34,131 nucleotides of DNA, from assembly GCA_964370795.1 (NCBI GenBank), contig CAYJME010000007.1, positions 1 to 34,131 on the forward strand, in the 5' to 3' direction. Made by a program: the position numbers and the translations under genes. Below the pieces are notes generated by a model. The model made no database searches and was not told the DNA's origin. It was given only the letters and a program-made list of their open reading frames with translations. The stretch comes from JAHFOW01 sp964370795 (GTDB lineage: Bacteria; Planctomycetota; Brocadiia; Brocadiales; Brocadiaceae). Below, piece by piece: positions 26,861-34,131 of the stretch. Position 1 is the stretch's first letter, and the number at the start of each line of letters is the position of its first letter.

Positions 26861-26971
26861 CTAGTGCTTAATTGCATTAACTAGCGATAGTATTTTTCGT
26901 GCTGAAAAGCTTGCAATATCGCCTATTTATTACTTTTTATAATATCGTTTATTATCGCAAGTAAGCACTAG
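26861..26971. mobile_element. 111-bp MITE-like element
   Basis: CTAGTGCTTA (26861-26870) and TAAGCACTAG (26962-26971) are perfect 10-bp terminal inverted repeats. The match continues imperfectly inward, with about 26 of 33 positions agreeing. The interior is AT-rich and noncoding. No clear target-site duplication was found and no transposase is nearby, so the parent element is unknown. Confidence 0.5.
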
Positions 26972-27325
26972 GTATAGTGGATGAAATATTTCGTTCTCTG
27001 TATTGATTTATCCATCTCCATCAAAGGGCATTGTCAACACTTCACTGAGAAATGGCCGTTGGCACTAAATAACACGCCATACACATAGACCCCAAAAGGT
27101 CATTTGTGCCTCGTCACTTCGCCACATCACGACGATACCCTGTCTTTCTGTATATACGGATTGCTCCCTTGTATATGCATAGTTACAAATTTCTTTACGG
27201 GGATCAGGCTCGCAGAGGCGGTATTTTCAACCACTTAGGTATTCCATACTTCAAGGCACATCCTTACTCGATTTTTTACAAGAGCTCTATAGTATTCCCC
27301 CTAAAAATTTGTTATTATTTATAAA

Positions 27326-28375
27326 ATGGAATGGATTATCGTAATTATACTGCTTCTTCTCAATGGTGTGTTTTCCTGCGTGGAAATGGCTTTTGCCTCC
27401 ACCAACGTTCCCCTTATGCGAGATATGGCGGTTAAAGGGAATGCCGCAGCAAAAAGATTTATCACGTTACGGACGCACCCCGAAAGAACCTTTGCCGTTA
27501 TCCAGGTGGGGATTACGCTCGTTGGAACATTGTCAGCCGCCGTAGGGGGGGCAAAAGTTGAGGAGACTTTTCTCCCTGCCCTTAAAAATTGTTTTCATAT
27601 TTCCGGCGCTATGGCGGTGGTGTTTGGTATTGCGCTTTTTGTTATTCCATTTAGCTTCTTCACCGTTGTTATTGGCGAGCTTGTACCCAAAGCCATTGCG
27701 ATCCGTTACCCTGAAGAAATAGCCTTATTTTCAAGTCGTTTGCTTATTCTTTTGACAAAAATAGCAAATCCTGTCGTTCATATACTTGAGCAATCAACAA
27801 TAAAACTTCTTTTCCTGATGGGTATTCGCCATGTCCATTCATTGGAAGGGGATGTGTCAGAATTATCACTCAAGGCGCTCCACCCATTTCACAGGGATTA
27901 TCTTTTGAATCTCTTTTCCCTGCGTTTTAAGAAGGCATCAGATGTTATGCTTCCCTTTTCTAAGGTAGTTACCGTTCGCAGTTCTATGGGAAAAGAAGAA
28001 ATTTTAAAGACAATTATTGCCTGTGGCCATACACGGTTGCCTGTCCTCTCGGATGATGTGGAACCACAGGTAACCGGCATTCTTCATACAAAGGAATTTG
28101 TAGCTATGATGAACACCCGGATAGAGTTTTCTCTTGCAAGTCTGCTCCGTAAACCATACCTTGTAGACGTTCAGGAATCCATCCTTCGAATACTTAAAGA
28201 ACTTCAAATAAACCATATCCATATGGCCATTGTACGGCAGGGTAATCAGACGATGGGGATTGTAACCTTAGAAGATATCCTGGAAGAAGTCGTGGGAGAG
28301 ATTTATGATGAAGATGACGATGGAATAGTAAAGAAAATATGGAATCAACGTATTACGACGAGAAGACACCAGTAA
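27326..28375 (+). CDS. CNNM/CBS-domain membrane protein (CorB/hemolysin-like family)
   Basis: The 349-aa protein has an N-terminal CNNM transmembrane domain. It opens with a hydrophobic helix (WIIVIILLLLNGVFSCVEMAFAS) and contains the family segments FAVIQVGITLVGTLSAAVGG and FTVVIGELVPKAIAIRYPE. Two CBS motifs follow (about 205-265 and 270-330, ending GIVTLEDILEEVVGEIYDE). Relatives transport or sense Mg2+ or Co2+. The C-terminal CorC/HlyC domain seen in many members is absent, so it is a short form. Start: ATG at 27326 without a clear ribosome binding site. It converges on the nuclease gene with 18 bases between stops. Ion specificity is not readable. Confidence 0.88.
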   Translation: MEWIIVIILLLLNGVFSCVEMAFASTNVPLMRDMAVKGNAAAKRFITLRTHPERTFAVIQVGITLVGTLSAAVGGAKVEETFLPALKNCFHISGAMAVVFGIALFVIPFSFFTVVIGELVPKAIAIRYPEEIALFSSRLLILLTKIANPVVHILEQSTIKLLFLMGIRHVHSLEGDVSELSLKALHPFHRDYLLNLFSLRFKKASDVMLPFSKVVTVRSSMGKEEILKTIIACGHTRLPVLSDDVEPQVTGILHTKEFVAMMNTRIEFSLASLLRKPYLVDVQESILRILKELQINHIHMAIVRQGNQTMGIVTLEDILEEVVGEIYDEDDDGIVKKIWNQRITTRRHQ

Positions 28376-28393
28376 AAAACTTCCGGAGAAAAG

Positions 28394-29026
28394 TTACATT
28401 ACAATTTCACGTATTTTTGAAGCCTTTTTCTTGCCAATGCCTTCTATACTGGCCAGTTCCTGTTCACTGGAGTTCATTATCTTTTCAATACTCCCAAAGT
28501 GTTCCATCATACGTTTGGCTATTGTGGGACCAACACCAGGTAATCCCTGAAGGATGTAGAGTTTCCGCGTCTGTATGCGTTTGGGTCTTCTTCCCATCCT
28601 TTTATGTATTTCTTCGTAATATTTAATGTCCTGAGAACCTGCCATAGTCAGTATTTCGGCTGTCCCTTGTGGTGACCTCGAAAATATCAGTGGTATTTGC
28701 CAGGAAACAGAAAGTGAAACAATTGCGCCTTTGATTGCTTGCGGGTCGACATCATAGCCGGATTGAAACAGGTTCATCCCTTCTATTACCATAAAGGGTA
28801 TTTCCGCGCGTCTTTTTAACCGGGATGCCTGGGAAAATAATCTGCCGTCTATAATCGATAGAACAAAGTCTTTTGTTGTCTTTCTTTCAACGGCAGTATG
28901 TTTATTGATAAGATAGTCGCCAATGGGCAGCCGCTTTTCTTCCACAGAAATATCTTCCTTTGTCCGGAGTATCTCTTTAATTCCGGCATTACTTTCACGA
29001 TGATCAATCTCTATCAGAATACCCAT
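28394..29026 (-). CDS. ERCC4/XPF-type structure-specific nuclease with HhH domain
   Basis: The 210-aa protein combines an ERCC4 nuclease domain with a tandem helix-hairpin-helix DNA-binding domain. The nuclease core shows IEIDHRES near the N-terminus, GDYLI (36-40) and the signature ERKTTKD (47-53). The HhH part is LQGLPGVGPTIAKRMMEHFGSI followed by SIEGIGKKKASKI. This is the archaeal XPF/Mus81 layout without the helicase, expected to cut branched DNA such as flaps or forks. ERCC4 nucleases are uncommon in bacteria. Start: ATG at 29026; a TTG four codons earlier (29038) is also in frame; neither has a good ribosome binding site. Confidence 0.87.
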   Translation of the reverse strand: MGILIEIDHRESNAGIKEILRTKEDISVEEKRLPIGDYLINKHTAVERKTTKDFVLSIIDGRLFSQASRLKRRAEIPFMVIEGMNLFQSGYDVDPQAIKGAIVSLSVSWQIPLIFSRSPQGTAEILTMAGSQDIKYYEEIHKRMGRRPKRIQTRKLYILQGLPGVGPTIAKRMMEHFGSIEKIMNSSEQELASIEGIGKKKASKIREIVM

Positions 29027-29135
29027 CGCAATACCCAAACATTTCTGTTAAGAAAGGATAGACAGGATTAACATGATTTATAAAAGTTTACATGAAATCC
29101 GCTTGAATAAAAGGAAAATTCCTGCACAACCCAGC

Positions 29136-29924
29136 TTATGGAAATGTAAACTCCATTCTACGGTCATCAAAAAGATGGTTCATGGGAGTTACCTGTTTAT
29201 TACGGGCTTTTGGGGGTTCAATTTCAACAATCATTGTTTCTTCCTGATCAGGTGATGCACGATATAAAATCTCACCTTTCGTGCCTACAATTTGGCTTGT
29301 ACCGATAAAGGAGAGAGTCTCGTCAGTGCGTTTTTCGGTCCCGATACGATTAGAAGTTATGGCAAAGAACCTGTTTTCAATACACCGTGTAATCATGGCC
29401 TGTGGACAGTACGGTAGGACAAGGTTTGCGGGATGACAAATTACATCAGCCCCTTTTAGTGCCAGGTATCGTGCAACCTCCGGAAAGAACCAATCGAAAC
29501 AAATCATAATACCGATCCTCGCCAATCCGATGTCATAGACCTGCAATCCATTGTTTCCTGGTTCGAACCATTGTTTTTCGTGGTAAAACAAATGCAATTT
29601 CCGGTAACAACCAATAAACCCCTTTGGTCCAACAATTACAGCAGAATTGTAACAACGATCTTGTTCACGTTCAGCAAGGCCAGCGACAATATACATCTGT
29701 TTTTCCTTCGAAAGCGTGATCAATCTTTGTGTTGTCTGCCCATTTGGGATAGGTTCTGCCATCGCTCGTGCTTCCTCCCGTGATGTGAACTGATATCCCG
29801 TGTTGAACAACTCTGGCAAAACAACCAGGTCTGCATCCAACTGCTTTAAATGGTGAATAGTTTTTTGTGTGTTCCCCTCTTTTTCACCAAAGAGGGGAAA
29901 TGTCTGCAAAAATCCTACCTTCAT
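29136..29924 (-). CDS. Carbon-nitrogen hydrolase (nitrilase/omega-amidase family)
   Basis: The 262-aa protein carries the nitrilase-superfamily catalytic triad: Glu38 in VLPELFNTGY, Lys109 in YRKLHLF and Cys142 in MICFDWFFPE. Such enzymes hydrolyse amides (less often nitriles) through a thioester. Length and motifs fit the amidase branch (omega-amidase or carbamoylputrescine-type). The substrate is unknown. Its ATG overlaps the stop of the upstream secreted protein gene by four bases, so the two are translationally coupled. No signal peptide is present, so it acts in the cytoplasm. Confidence 0.88.
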   Translation of the reverse strand: MKVGFLQTFPLFGEKEGNTQKTIHHLKQLDADLVVLPELFNTGYQFTSREEARAMAEPIPNGQTTQRLITLSKEKQMYIVAGLAEREQDRCYNSAVIVGPKGFIGCYRKLHLFYHEKQWFEPGNNGLQVYDIGLARIGIMICFDWFFPEVARYLALKGADVICHPANLVLPYCPQAMITRCIENRFFAITSNRIGTEKRTDETLSFIGTSQIVGTKGEILYRASPDQEETMIVEIEPPKARNKQVTPMNHLFDDRRMEFTFP

Positions 29925-30511
29925 CGCATTTTGCTTAAATCAAAAGTGAATCTTCGTTCTTTATTTAACGGACTGATAATGACAAGGGTGACTTCGGCAA
30001 CGGGTTCAATGTAATAATTGGGAAAGTCATACCTGCACATGGCACGATAGATTACGGGTATCCTCATCCCCAAGTTGGCAGCCTTCGCGTGTTCGTCGTT
30101 GTGCTCTAAAATCGGCCGAATCGGTTTGTTTTTATATAATAACACGGCCTGATAACTACAGGCAAAATCAGGGGAACTACCATATAAAACCACATGAAAT
30201 GATAGGGTGTCCTCTACTTCTGACATGAATTGAAGTATTTGTGGTTTCGTGAAGTTTCTGGATGCCTGAGCAGCCTGCTTTGCCTCGTACGCCAGTATAC
30301 AGAATTTTGTATTCAACGCTGCCCATTCGTATTTATCGTTTGATATACTCATCCATTCATTTAAAAAAGCGGTGTTATCCATATTTTTGTTTTTTTCACC
30401 AAATTCAATAGCCTGCTTAATTTCTTCATCTGACAAATCAAAGTATATAGCATATACATTTTTGGAAAATGGTAATAACAAAAAGACAATCCAAAGAATA
30501 ATGCGTTTCAT
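29921..30511 (-). CDS. Secreted protein of unknown function
   Basis: The roughly 196-aa protein begins with a Sec signal peptide (MKRIILWIVFLLLPFSKNVYA, cleavage after residue 21). The mature part is mixed helix and strand, with three cysteines (CILAYEAK, FACSY, MCRYDF). It ends in a beta-rich section resembling a periplasmic domain (EPVAEVTLVIISPL..RRFTFDL). I do not recognise the family. Start: ATG 30511 is preferred because it gives a clean signal peptide; an in-frame TTG lies at 30529. It overlaps and probably co-expresses with the nitrilase-family gene, although the two products lie in different compartments. Confidence 0.68.
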   Translation of the reverse strand: MKRIILWIVFLLLPFSKNVYAIYFDLSDEEIKQAIEFGEKNKNMDNTAFLNEWMSISNDKYEWAALNTKFCILAYEAKQAAQASRNFTKPQILQFMSEVEDTLSFHVVLYGSSPDFACSYQAVLLYKNKPIRPILEHNDEHAKAANLGMRIPVIYRAMCRYDFPNYYIEPVAEVTLVIISPLNKERRFTFDLSKMR

Positions 30512-30725
30512 TTTTTTACAACAACTCAAAGCACCTTAAAATTTGTAACAAAGCGTATCGTTAAAAAATATTATATAGGCATTATAGGGGATGTGTCAAA
30601 ATAACTTCTTTAAAAGAGATATTAAATGTTTACAATAGAGGGAAAATATCTTTCAATATTGTAAAAATAAGGTAACTATGATATGTAGGAATTAAAAATT
30701 TATGGCAAAACGAGAATAGATAAAA

Positions 30726-31406
30726 ATGACATTTTGGGACTCCTTAGATGTTTTACAAAAAATTAGCAATGTACTCATAATATCTTTGGTTGCGATAAAC
30801 GCTATTCTAGGAATTTTAACATGGCAAATACAATCTCGTATTACGCATTTGAGCAACAAAAAAGATAAAGTATTAGAGAGTAAAGTTGATTTCTCAAATA
30901 AAAATGCTGTGGAGTTTGAATCGAAAGCCTCAGAATTAGAGACTAGGCTTAAAGAAAGTGAACAATTAAGAGTAGCAGCAGAAGAAAGATTGAAAAATTC
31001 TCTTGAAAGCACAGATAAACAATTATCTATTACACAACAGCAAATAGCATCTCGATCTATACCTGAAGACCAAAAGAAAAGTTTAATTAATTTTTTAAGG
31101 TCTAACCCAAAAGACGTTGTAGAGATTGAAACTCCATATGATGATTCTGAAGCTGGTTCATTTGCTAAGGAAATATCTGATCTACTGCTGGAAAGTGGCT
31201 GGCGACTAAGTAATTTTGCCCGTTCAATGTTTCCGACAAATTTTAATCCCAAGAATATAATTATCTCATATTTTTCAAAACAACAAGAATCTTCTGCAAA
31301 GAACATCGTGTATTTATTAAATGTATTAAATTTTCCTTTTGAGTTGAAATATTTAGAGGATTCTTCTCCAAGAACAATACATATTTTGGTGGGGAAAAAA
31401 CAGTAA
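30726..31406 (+). CDS. Membrane-anchored coiled-coil protein of unknown function
   Basis: The 226-aa protein has one N-terminal membrane helix (ISNVLIISLVAINAILGILTW), a long charged coiled coil (about 40-110) and a compact C-terminal domain (about 110-226: EDQKKSLINFLRSNPKDVVEIETP..AGSFAKEISDLLLESGW). That last part resembles domains in other hypothetical membrane proteins that contain a conserved GW after a helix, but I cannot name it. Base composition is more AT-rich than its neighbours, and it lies directly before the restriction locus, so it may be part of an accessory island. Start: ATG at 30726, no clear ribosome binding site. Confidence 0.62.
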   Translation: MTFWDSLDVLQKISNVLIISLVAINAILGILTWQIQSRITHLSNKKDKVLESKVDFSNKNAVEFESKASELETRLKESEQLRVAAEERLKNSLESTDKQLSITQQQIASRSIPEDQKKSLINFLRSNPKDVVEIETPYDDSEAGSFAKEISDLLLESGWRLSNFARSMFPTNFNPKNIIISYFSKQQESSAKNIVYLLNVLNFPFELKYLEDSSPRTIHILVGKKQ

Positions 31407-32154
31407 TTAAATTAAATGGGTTATACTATAAATATTGTTAAATTGGAGAATAATAATTGATGCCTCAGATTGTTAAAGAGAAAAAGAACCAAAATGAGGA
31501 ATCCTTAGAAAAGAAACTCTGGAAAGCTGCCGATAAGCTGCGGAAGAATATGGATGCCGCCGAATACAAACACGTTGTATTAGGCTTGATCTTTTTGAAA
31601 TACATCTCTGATGCCTTTGAAGAACTCTATGAAAAGCTGAAAGAGGGTAAAGGCGATTATGAAGGGGCAGACCCGGAGGACAAAAACGAGTACACGGCCG
31701 AAAAGGTCTTTTATGTCCCACCATCCGCACGCTGGCGCTGGCTTCAGGGCAGGGCAAAGCTACCGACCATTGGCAAGGATATCGACGATGCCATGGATGC
31801 CATCGAAAAAGATAATCCGTCACTCAAAGGGGTGTTACCAAAGGTGTTTGCACAGGAGAAGCTAGACAAGCAAAGTTTAGGCGGTTTAATCGACCTTGTG
31901 GGCAGCGCCACATTGGGAACAAAAGAAGCACAAAGTAAAGATTTGTTGGGTAAGGTGTATGAATACTTCTTAGGCGAATTTGCCCTGGCAGAAGGCAAAA
32001 AGGGCGGGTCGTTTTATACGCCTGCGTGCGTCGTAAGGCTTCTGGTCGAGATGCTGGAGCCATACGAAGGCCGTGTATTTGATCCTTGTTGCGGCAGTGC
32101 GGTATGTTTGTACAAAGTGAAAAATTTGTGGAGGCACATCAAGATCATTACCGC

Positions 32155-32199
32155 AAAAAAACTCCCCTCTCGAGAGGGGTCGGGGGTGTGTTAAATCCC
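32155..32199. repeat. In-frame palindromic insertion 1 in hsdM
   Basis: A 45-base segment with the perfect 16-bp palindrome CCCCTCTCGAGAGGGG (32164-32179) and a GTCGGGGG tail adds KKTPLSRGVGGVLNP between FVEAHQ and KDRISIYGQESN, which are nearly contiguous in ordinary HsdM proteins as I recall them. The length is a multiple of three. Exact ends are uncertain by a few bases. Confidence 0.6.
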
Positions 32200-32677
32200 A
32201 AAGACCGCATTTCGATTTACGGGCAGGAAAGCAATCAGACCACCTGGCGTTTGGCCAAGATGAACCTGGCTATCCGTGGTATTGACAGCAGCAACGTAAA
32301 GTGGAACAACGAAGGTTCATTTTTAAATGACACACACAAAGACCTGAAGGCCGATTACATCATTGCCAATCCACCCTTTAACGATAGTGATTGGAGTGGA
32401 GATTTGCTCCGTGACGATGCCCGATGGAGCGTGTTAGGTAAGAAATTGTCACCTCCACCAAATAACGCCAACTATGCCTGGATACAACATTTCCTTTATC
32501 ACCTGGCGCCTTCCGGGCAGGCAGGTTTTGTACTGGCGAAGGGTTCGCTTACCACAAAGACCAACAACGAGGGCGATATACGAAAGGCAATGGTGGAAAA
32601 TGATTTTATTGATTGCATTGTAAACCTGCCTACCAAGCTATTTCTTAATACTCAAATACCCGCCTGTCTGTGGTTTA

Positions 32678-32700
32678 TTCGCCGGAATAAGTCCGGCGAA
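32678..32700. other. Perfect hairpin abutting the DUF559 insertion
   Basis: TTCGCCGGA (32678-32686) pairs with TCCGGCGAA (32692-32700) around ATAAG. The right arm ends exactly where the inserted element begins. It may be the insertion target or the outermost part of the element. Confidence 0.5.
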
Positions 32701-33137
32701 CCCTCACCCGGCGCTTCGCACCACCCTCTCCCACAGGGAGAAGGACATTATCGGGGAGGATTTGATTTTTCAGGGCAATTAGAATTGGCGAGAAAGCTTC
32801 GGAATAATGCTACACCGGTAGAGCAGCTTTTCTGGGAGTTGGTACGAGATCGCCGTTTTCTGGGATTAAAATTCAGACGTCAGCACCAAATCGGCGACTA
32901 TATTGCGGATTTTTACTGTGATGAAAAGAAACTGGTAATAGAACTGGATGGCGGAGTCCATAATGAGCCCGCACGGATAAAAATCGATCATAAGCGAGAT
33001 GCCTATATGAAATCGCTTGGTTTAACCGTGTTTCGTTTAAGTAATGAGCAATTAATGAGTAATCCGGAAAAAGTTTTAACTTCAATTGCGCCTGCAGTTT
33101 CCCCCTCGCCCTCTGGGAGAGGGGCAAGGGTGAGGGT
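32700..33137 (+). mobile_element. In-frame insertion carrying a DUF559 endonuclease domain
   Basis: ACCCTCACCC (32700-32709) and GGGTGAGGGT (33128-33137) are perfect terminal inverted repeats enclosing 438 bases, exactly 146 codons. Next to each end lies a REP-like palindrome (CCCTCTCCCACAGGGAGAAGG on the left; CCTCGCCCTCTGGGAGAGGG on the right). Inside is a complete DUF559 domain, a Vsr/PD-(D/E)xK-type nuclease: LARKLRNNATPVEQLFWELV, FRRQHQIGDYIADFYC, KKLVIELDGGVHN, RDAYMKSLGLTVFRL. It separates WFIRRNKSG from NRKGEILFIDARN of HsdM without breaking the frame, so it would be made as part of the methylase. GAA flanks both sides (32698-32700 and 33138-33140), too short to call a target duplication. 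The domain is certain; mobility is inference. Confidence 0.75.
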
Positions 33138-33273
33138 GAACGAATCTCGCAACCGAAAGGGAGAGATTCTGTTCATAGACGCCCGCAATATGGGCTTTTT
33201 AATAAACCGCAAAAACAGGGAATTATCTGACGAGGACATTAGGTTGATCGCTGATACCTATCACAATTGGCGT

Positions 33274-33315
33274 AGCTCCTCTCCAACTGGGAGAGGCGGG
33301 GGAGAGGGTTACATA
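33274..33315. repeat. In-frame palindromic insertion 3 in hsdM
   Basis: A 42-base segment with stem CCTCTCC (33278-33284) / GGAGAGG (33290-33296) and a GCGGGGGAGAGGG tail adds SSSPTGRGGGEGYI between YHNWR and DVQGFCKSATLDEV. It is closely similar to the palindromes at the ends of the DUF559 insertion and keeps the frame. Confidence 0.6.
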
Positions 33316-33540
33316 GACGTGCAGGGCTTCTGCAAATCTGCAACACTGGATGAAGTAAAGGCATTGAACTATGTATTAACACCCGGTAGATATATTGGCT
33401 TGCCTGATGACGAAGACGATTTCAATTTTACCGAAAGGTTTAATGCCTTAAAAGAAGAATTGGAACGGTAGATTGCGGAGGAAATCACACTTAATGCTTT
33501 GATAAAAGACAACTTATCCCGAATAAAACTACTGGAAGGA

Positions 33541-33610
33541 AAGTAAACTTAAATATTGCTAAGTTTACTTTTTTGGGCTAAAGTAAACTTATTTAAAAAT
33601 AAGTTTACTT
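33541..33610. promoter_or_regulatory. Candidate operator: four copies of AAGTAAACTT in two inverted pairs
   Basis: AAGTAAACTT (33541-33550) faces AAGTTTACTT (33561-33570). Then AAGTAAACTTATTT (33581-33594) and AAATAAGTTTACTT (33597-33610) form a perfect 14-bp inverted repeat with a 2-base spacer. The array ends 12 bases before the Fic start codon and begins at the remnant hsdM stop. The arrangement fits a repressor operator, most simply autoregulation of the fic gene. No T tract suggests a terminator. Confidence 0.55.
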
Positions 33611-33622
33611 TTGTAAAGGGAA

Positions 33623-34131
33623 ATGAAGAAAACACTCGATATAGAATCCTTCAGAGCAGGTCATTTTGAAAAAAGTACCGGGTACTGCTATTTTGTGCCA
33701 GAGCCTATCAATAATCAATGGCAGTGGAAGGATGCCCAACTCGGCACCCTGCTGGAAAAAGCATCCATCAGCTTAGGCGAACTTAACTCCTTTGCGTGGC
33801 TAGTGCCCAATATTGACCTGTTTATTCAATTGCACGTCACCAAAGAGGCCGTTATTTCAAGCCGGATTGAAGGCACACAAACCAATATAGACGAGGCTCT
33901 ATTGCCGGAAGAAGAAATAAACCCAGAAAGGCGGAACGATTGGCTGGAAGTACGCAACTATTCGGAAGCCATGAAGCATGCAATAAAAGAGTTGGAAAAA
34001 CTCCCGCTTTCATCAAGACTGCTTTGTAAAACCCATGAAAGACTCCTCTCAGGAGTGAGAGGAAAACATAAAATGCCAGGCGAATTTCGCAAAAGCCAAA
34101 ACTGGATTGGCGGGGCAAGTTTGAATGATGC
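33623..34131 (+). CDS. Fic family protein, N-terminal part (runs off the window)
   Basis: An open frame of 169 codons from ATG 33623 continues past the right edge. The N-terminal part matches Fic/DOC proteins: the inhibitory-helix motif SSRIEGTQTN (the (S/T)xxxE(G/N) pattern that blocks ATP in class II Fic proteins), then LLCKTHERLLSGVRGKHKMPGEFRKSQNWIGG leading to the Fic core. The catalytic HPFxxGNGR would lie beyond the window. Fic enzymes transfer AMP to target proteins. AAAGGG just upstream may act as the ribosome binding site. Fic genes are often found between type I restriction genes, and this one follows the broken hsdM directly. Confidence 0.87.
   Translation, partial: MKKTLDIESFRAGHFEKSTGYCYFVPEPINNQWQWKDAQLGTLLEKASISLGELNSFAWLVPNIDLFIQLHVTKEAVISSRIEGTQTNIDEALLPEEEINPERRNDWLEVRNYSEAMKHAIKELEKLPLSSRLLCKTHERLLSGVRGKHKMPGEFRKSQNWIGGASLND

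Larger units (their letters stand above)
26529..27325. other. Gene-free repeat island
   Basis: About 800 bases hold no supported gene. They contain copy 3 of the dispersed repeat block (about 26610-26820), the MITE-like element at 26861-26971, and an unassigned stretch at 27000-27325. A frame at 27106-27324 in that stretch has no ribosome binding site and no recognisable domain. No known riboswitch consensus for the downstream transporter-like gene was recognised. Confidence 0.6.
31460..33546 (+). pseudogene. hsdM: Type I restriction-modification methylase subunit, disrupted
   Basis: This was an N6-adenine methylase: the N-terminal HsdM helical domain (LEKKLWKAADKLRKNMDAAEYKHVVLGLIFLKYISDAFE), the motif I region FDPCCGS, NPPF in ADYIIANPPFNDSDW, and the C-terminal DVQGFCKSATLDEV..VLTPGRYIGL. 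It is broken three ways. One base is lost at about 32099 (GGCAGTGCGGTATG where GGCAGTGGCGGTATG is expected), shifting frame inside motif I. A TAG at 33469-33471 cuts off a still readable tail (IAEEITLNALIKDNLSRIKL, ending at 33546). In addition there are three in-frame insertions at 32155-32199, 32700-33137 and 33274-33315. Start: ATG at 31460 with GGAG 11 bases upstream. hsdS and hsdR are not in the window and may lie to the right. The frameshift could be a sequencing error; the insertions could not. Confidence 0.85.

Noticed and set aside
27106..27324. 72-codon frame before the CNNM gene, and a possible metal riboswitch there
   Set aside because: No ribosome binding site or domain; I could not match the region to the M-box, Mn or fluoride riboswitch consensus.
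32086..33471. Second hsdM frame as an independent methylase gene starting at 32086
   Set aside because: The start lies inside the motif I coding region in the wrong frame; a single-base loss explains it better.

Overview
The window reads as chromosomal DNA of a Gram-negative bacterium of moderate GC. My best guess is an anammox-type planctomycete (Brocadiales, related to Brocadia, Jettenia or Kuenenia). This is inferred from the mix of a V-type ATPase subunit, a large NapH-like iron-sulfur membrane protein, secreted RCC1 giants, sigma-54 regulation and many dispersed palindromic repeats. No rRNA, tRNA or CRISPR array was seen, and no single gene proves the taxonomy.

Layout. (1) 1-6300: a secreted thioredoxin-like gene on the minus strand with an in-frame UGA exactly where the first Cys of CxxC belongs, followed by an RNA fold that fits the bacterial SECIS model. 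Next come an aldehyde dehydrogenase and an ATP-grasp enzyme (plus strand), then convergently a glutamate-dehydrogenase-like gene and a degenerate Lon-like protein (minus strand operon). (2) 6300-14850: two tandem paralogues encoding secreted proteins of 21 RCC1 blades each (arithmetically 3 x 7). The second is broken by a deletion and frameshift in blade 6, and both end in near-identical terminators. Repeat-rich spacers surround them. (3) 14850-26450: housekeeping and regulation, namely a coiled-coil protein, an MBL-fold hydrolase, a V-ATPase B subunit with no partner subunits in view, an 822-aa NapH/ferredoxin/DUF6599-like fusion, rpsO-pnp, a cold-shock protein, an NtrC-type two-component pair, a small zinc-ribbon membrane protein and a 2-Cys peroxiredoxin. 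(4) 26450-27325: a repeat island with a 111-bp MITE-like element. (5) 27326-31406: a CNNM/CBS membrane protein, an XPF/ERCC4-type nuclease, a nitrilase-family amidase, a secreted unknown and a membrane coiled-coil unknown. (6) 31460-end: a type I restriction locus. hsdM carries a 1-nt frameshift, an amber stop and three in-frame palindromic insertions, the largest of which brings a whole DUF559 endonuclease domain. It is followed by a Fic gene that runs off the edge behind a strongly palindromic candidate operator.

Most exciting: (a) the candidate UxxC selenoprotein thioredoxin at 106-753; (b) a 438-bp DUF559 nuclease element with terminal inverted repeats sitting in frame inside hsdM, beside two smaller in-frame palindromes. 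The latter resembles Rickettsia palindromic elements, with a nuclease-bearing and possibly autonomous member.
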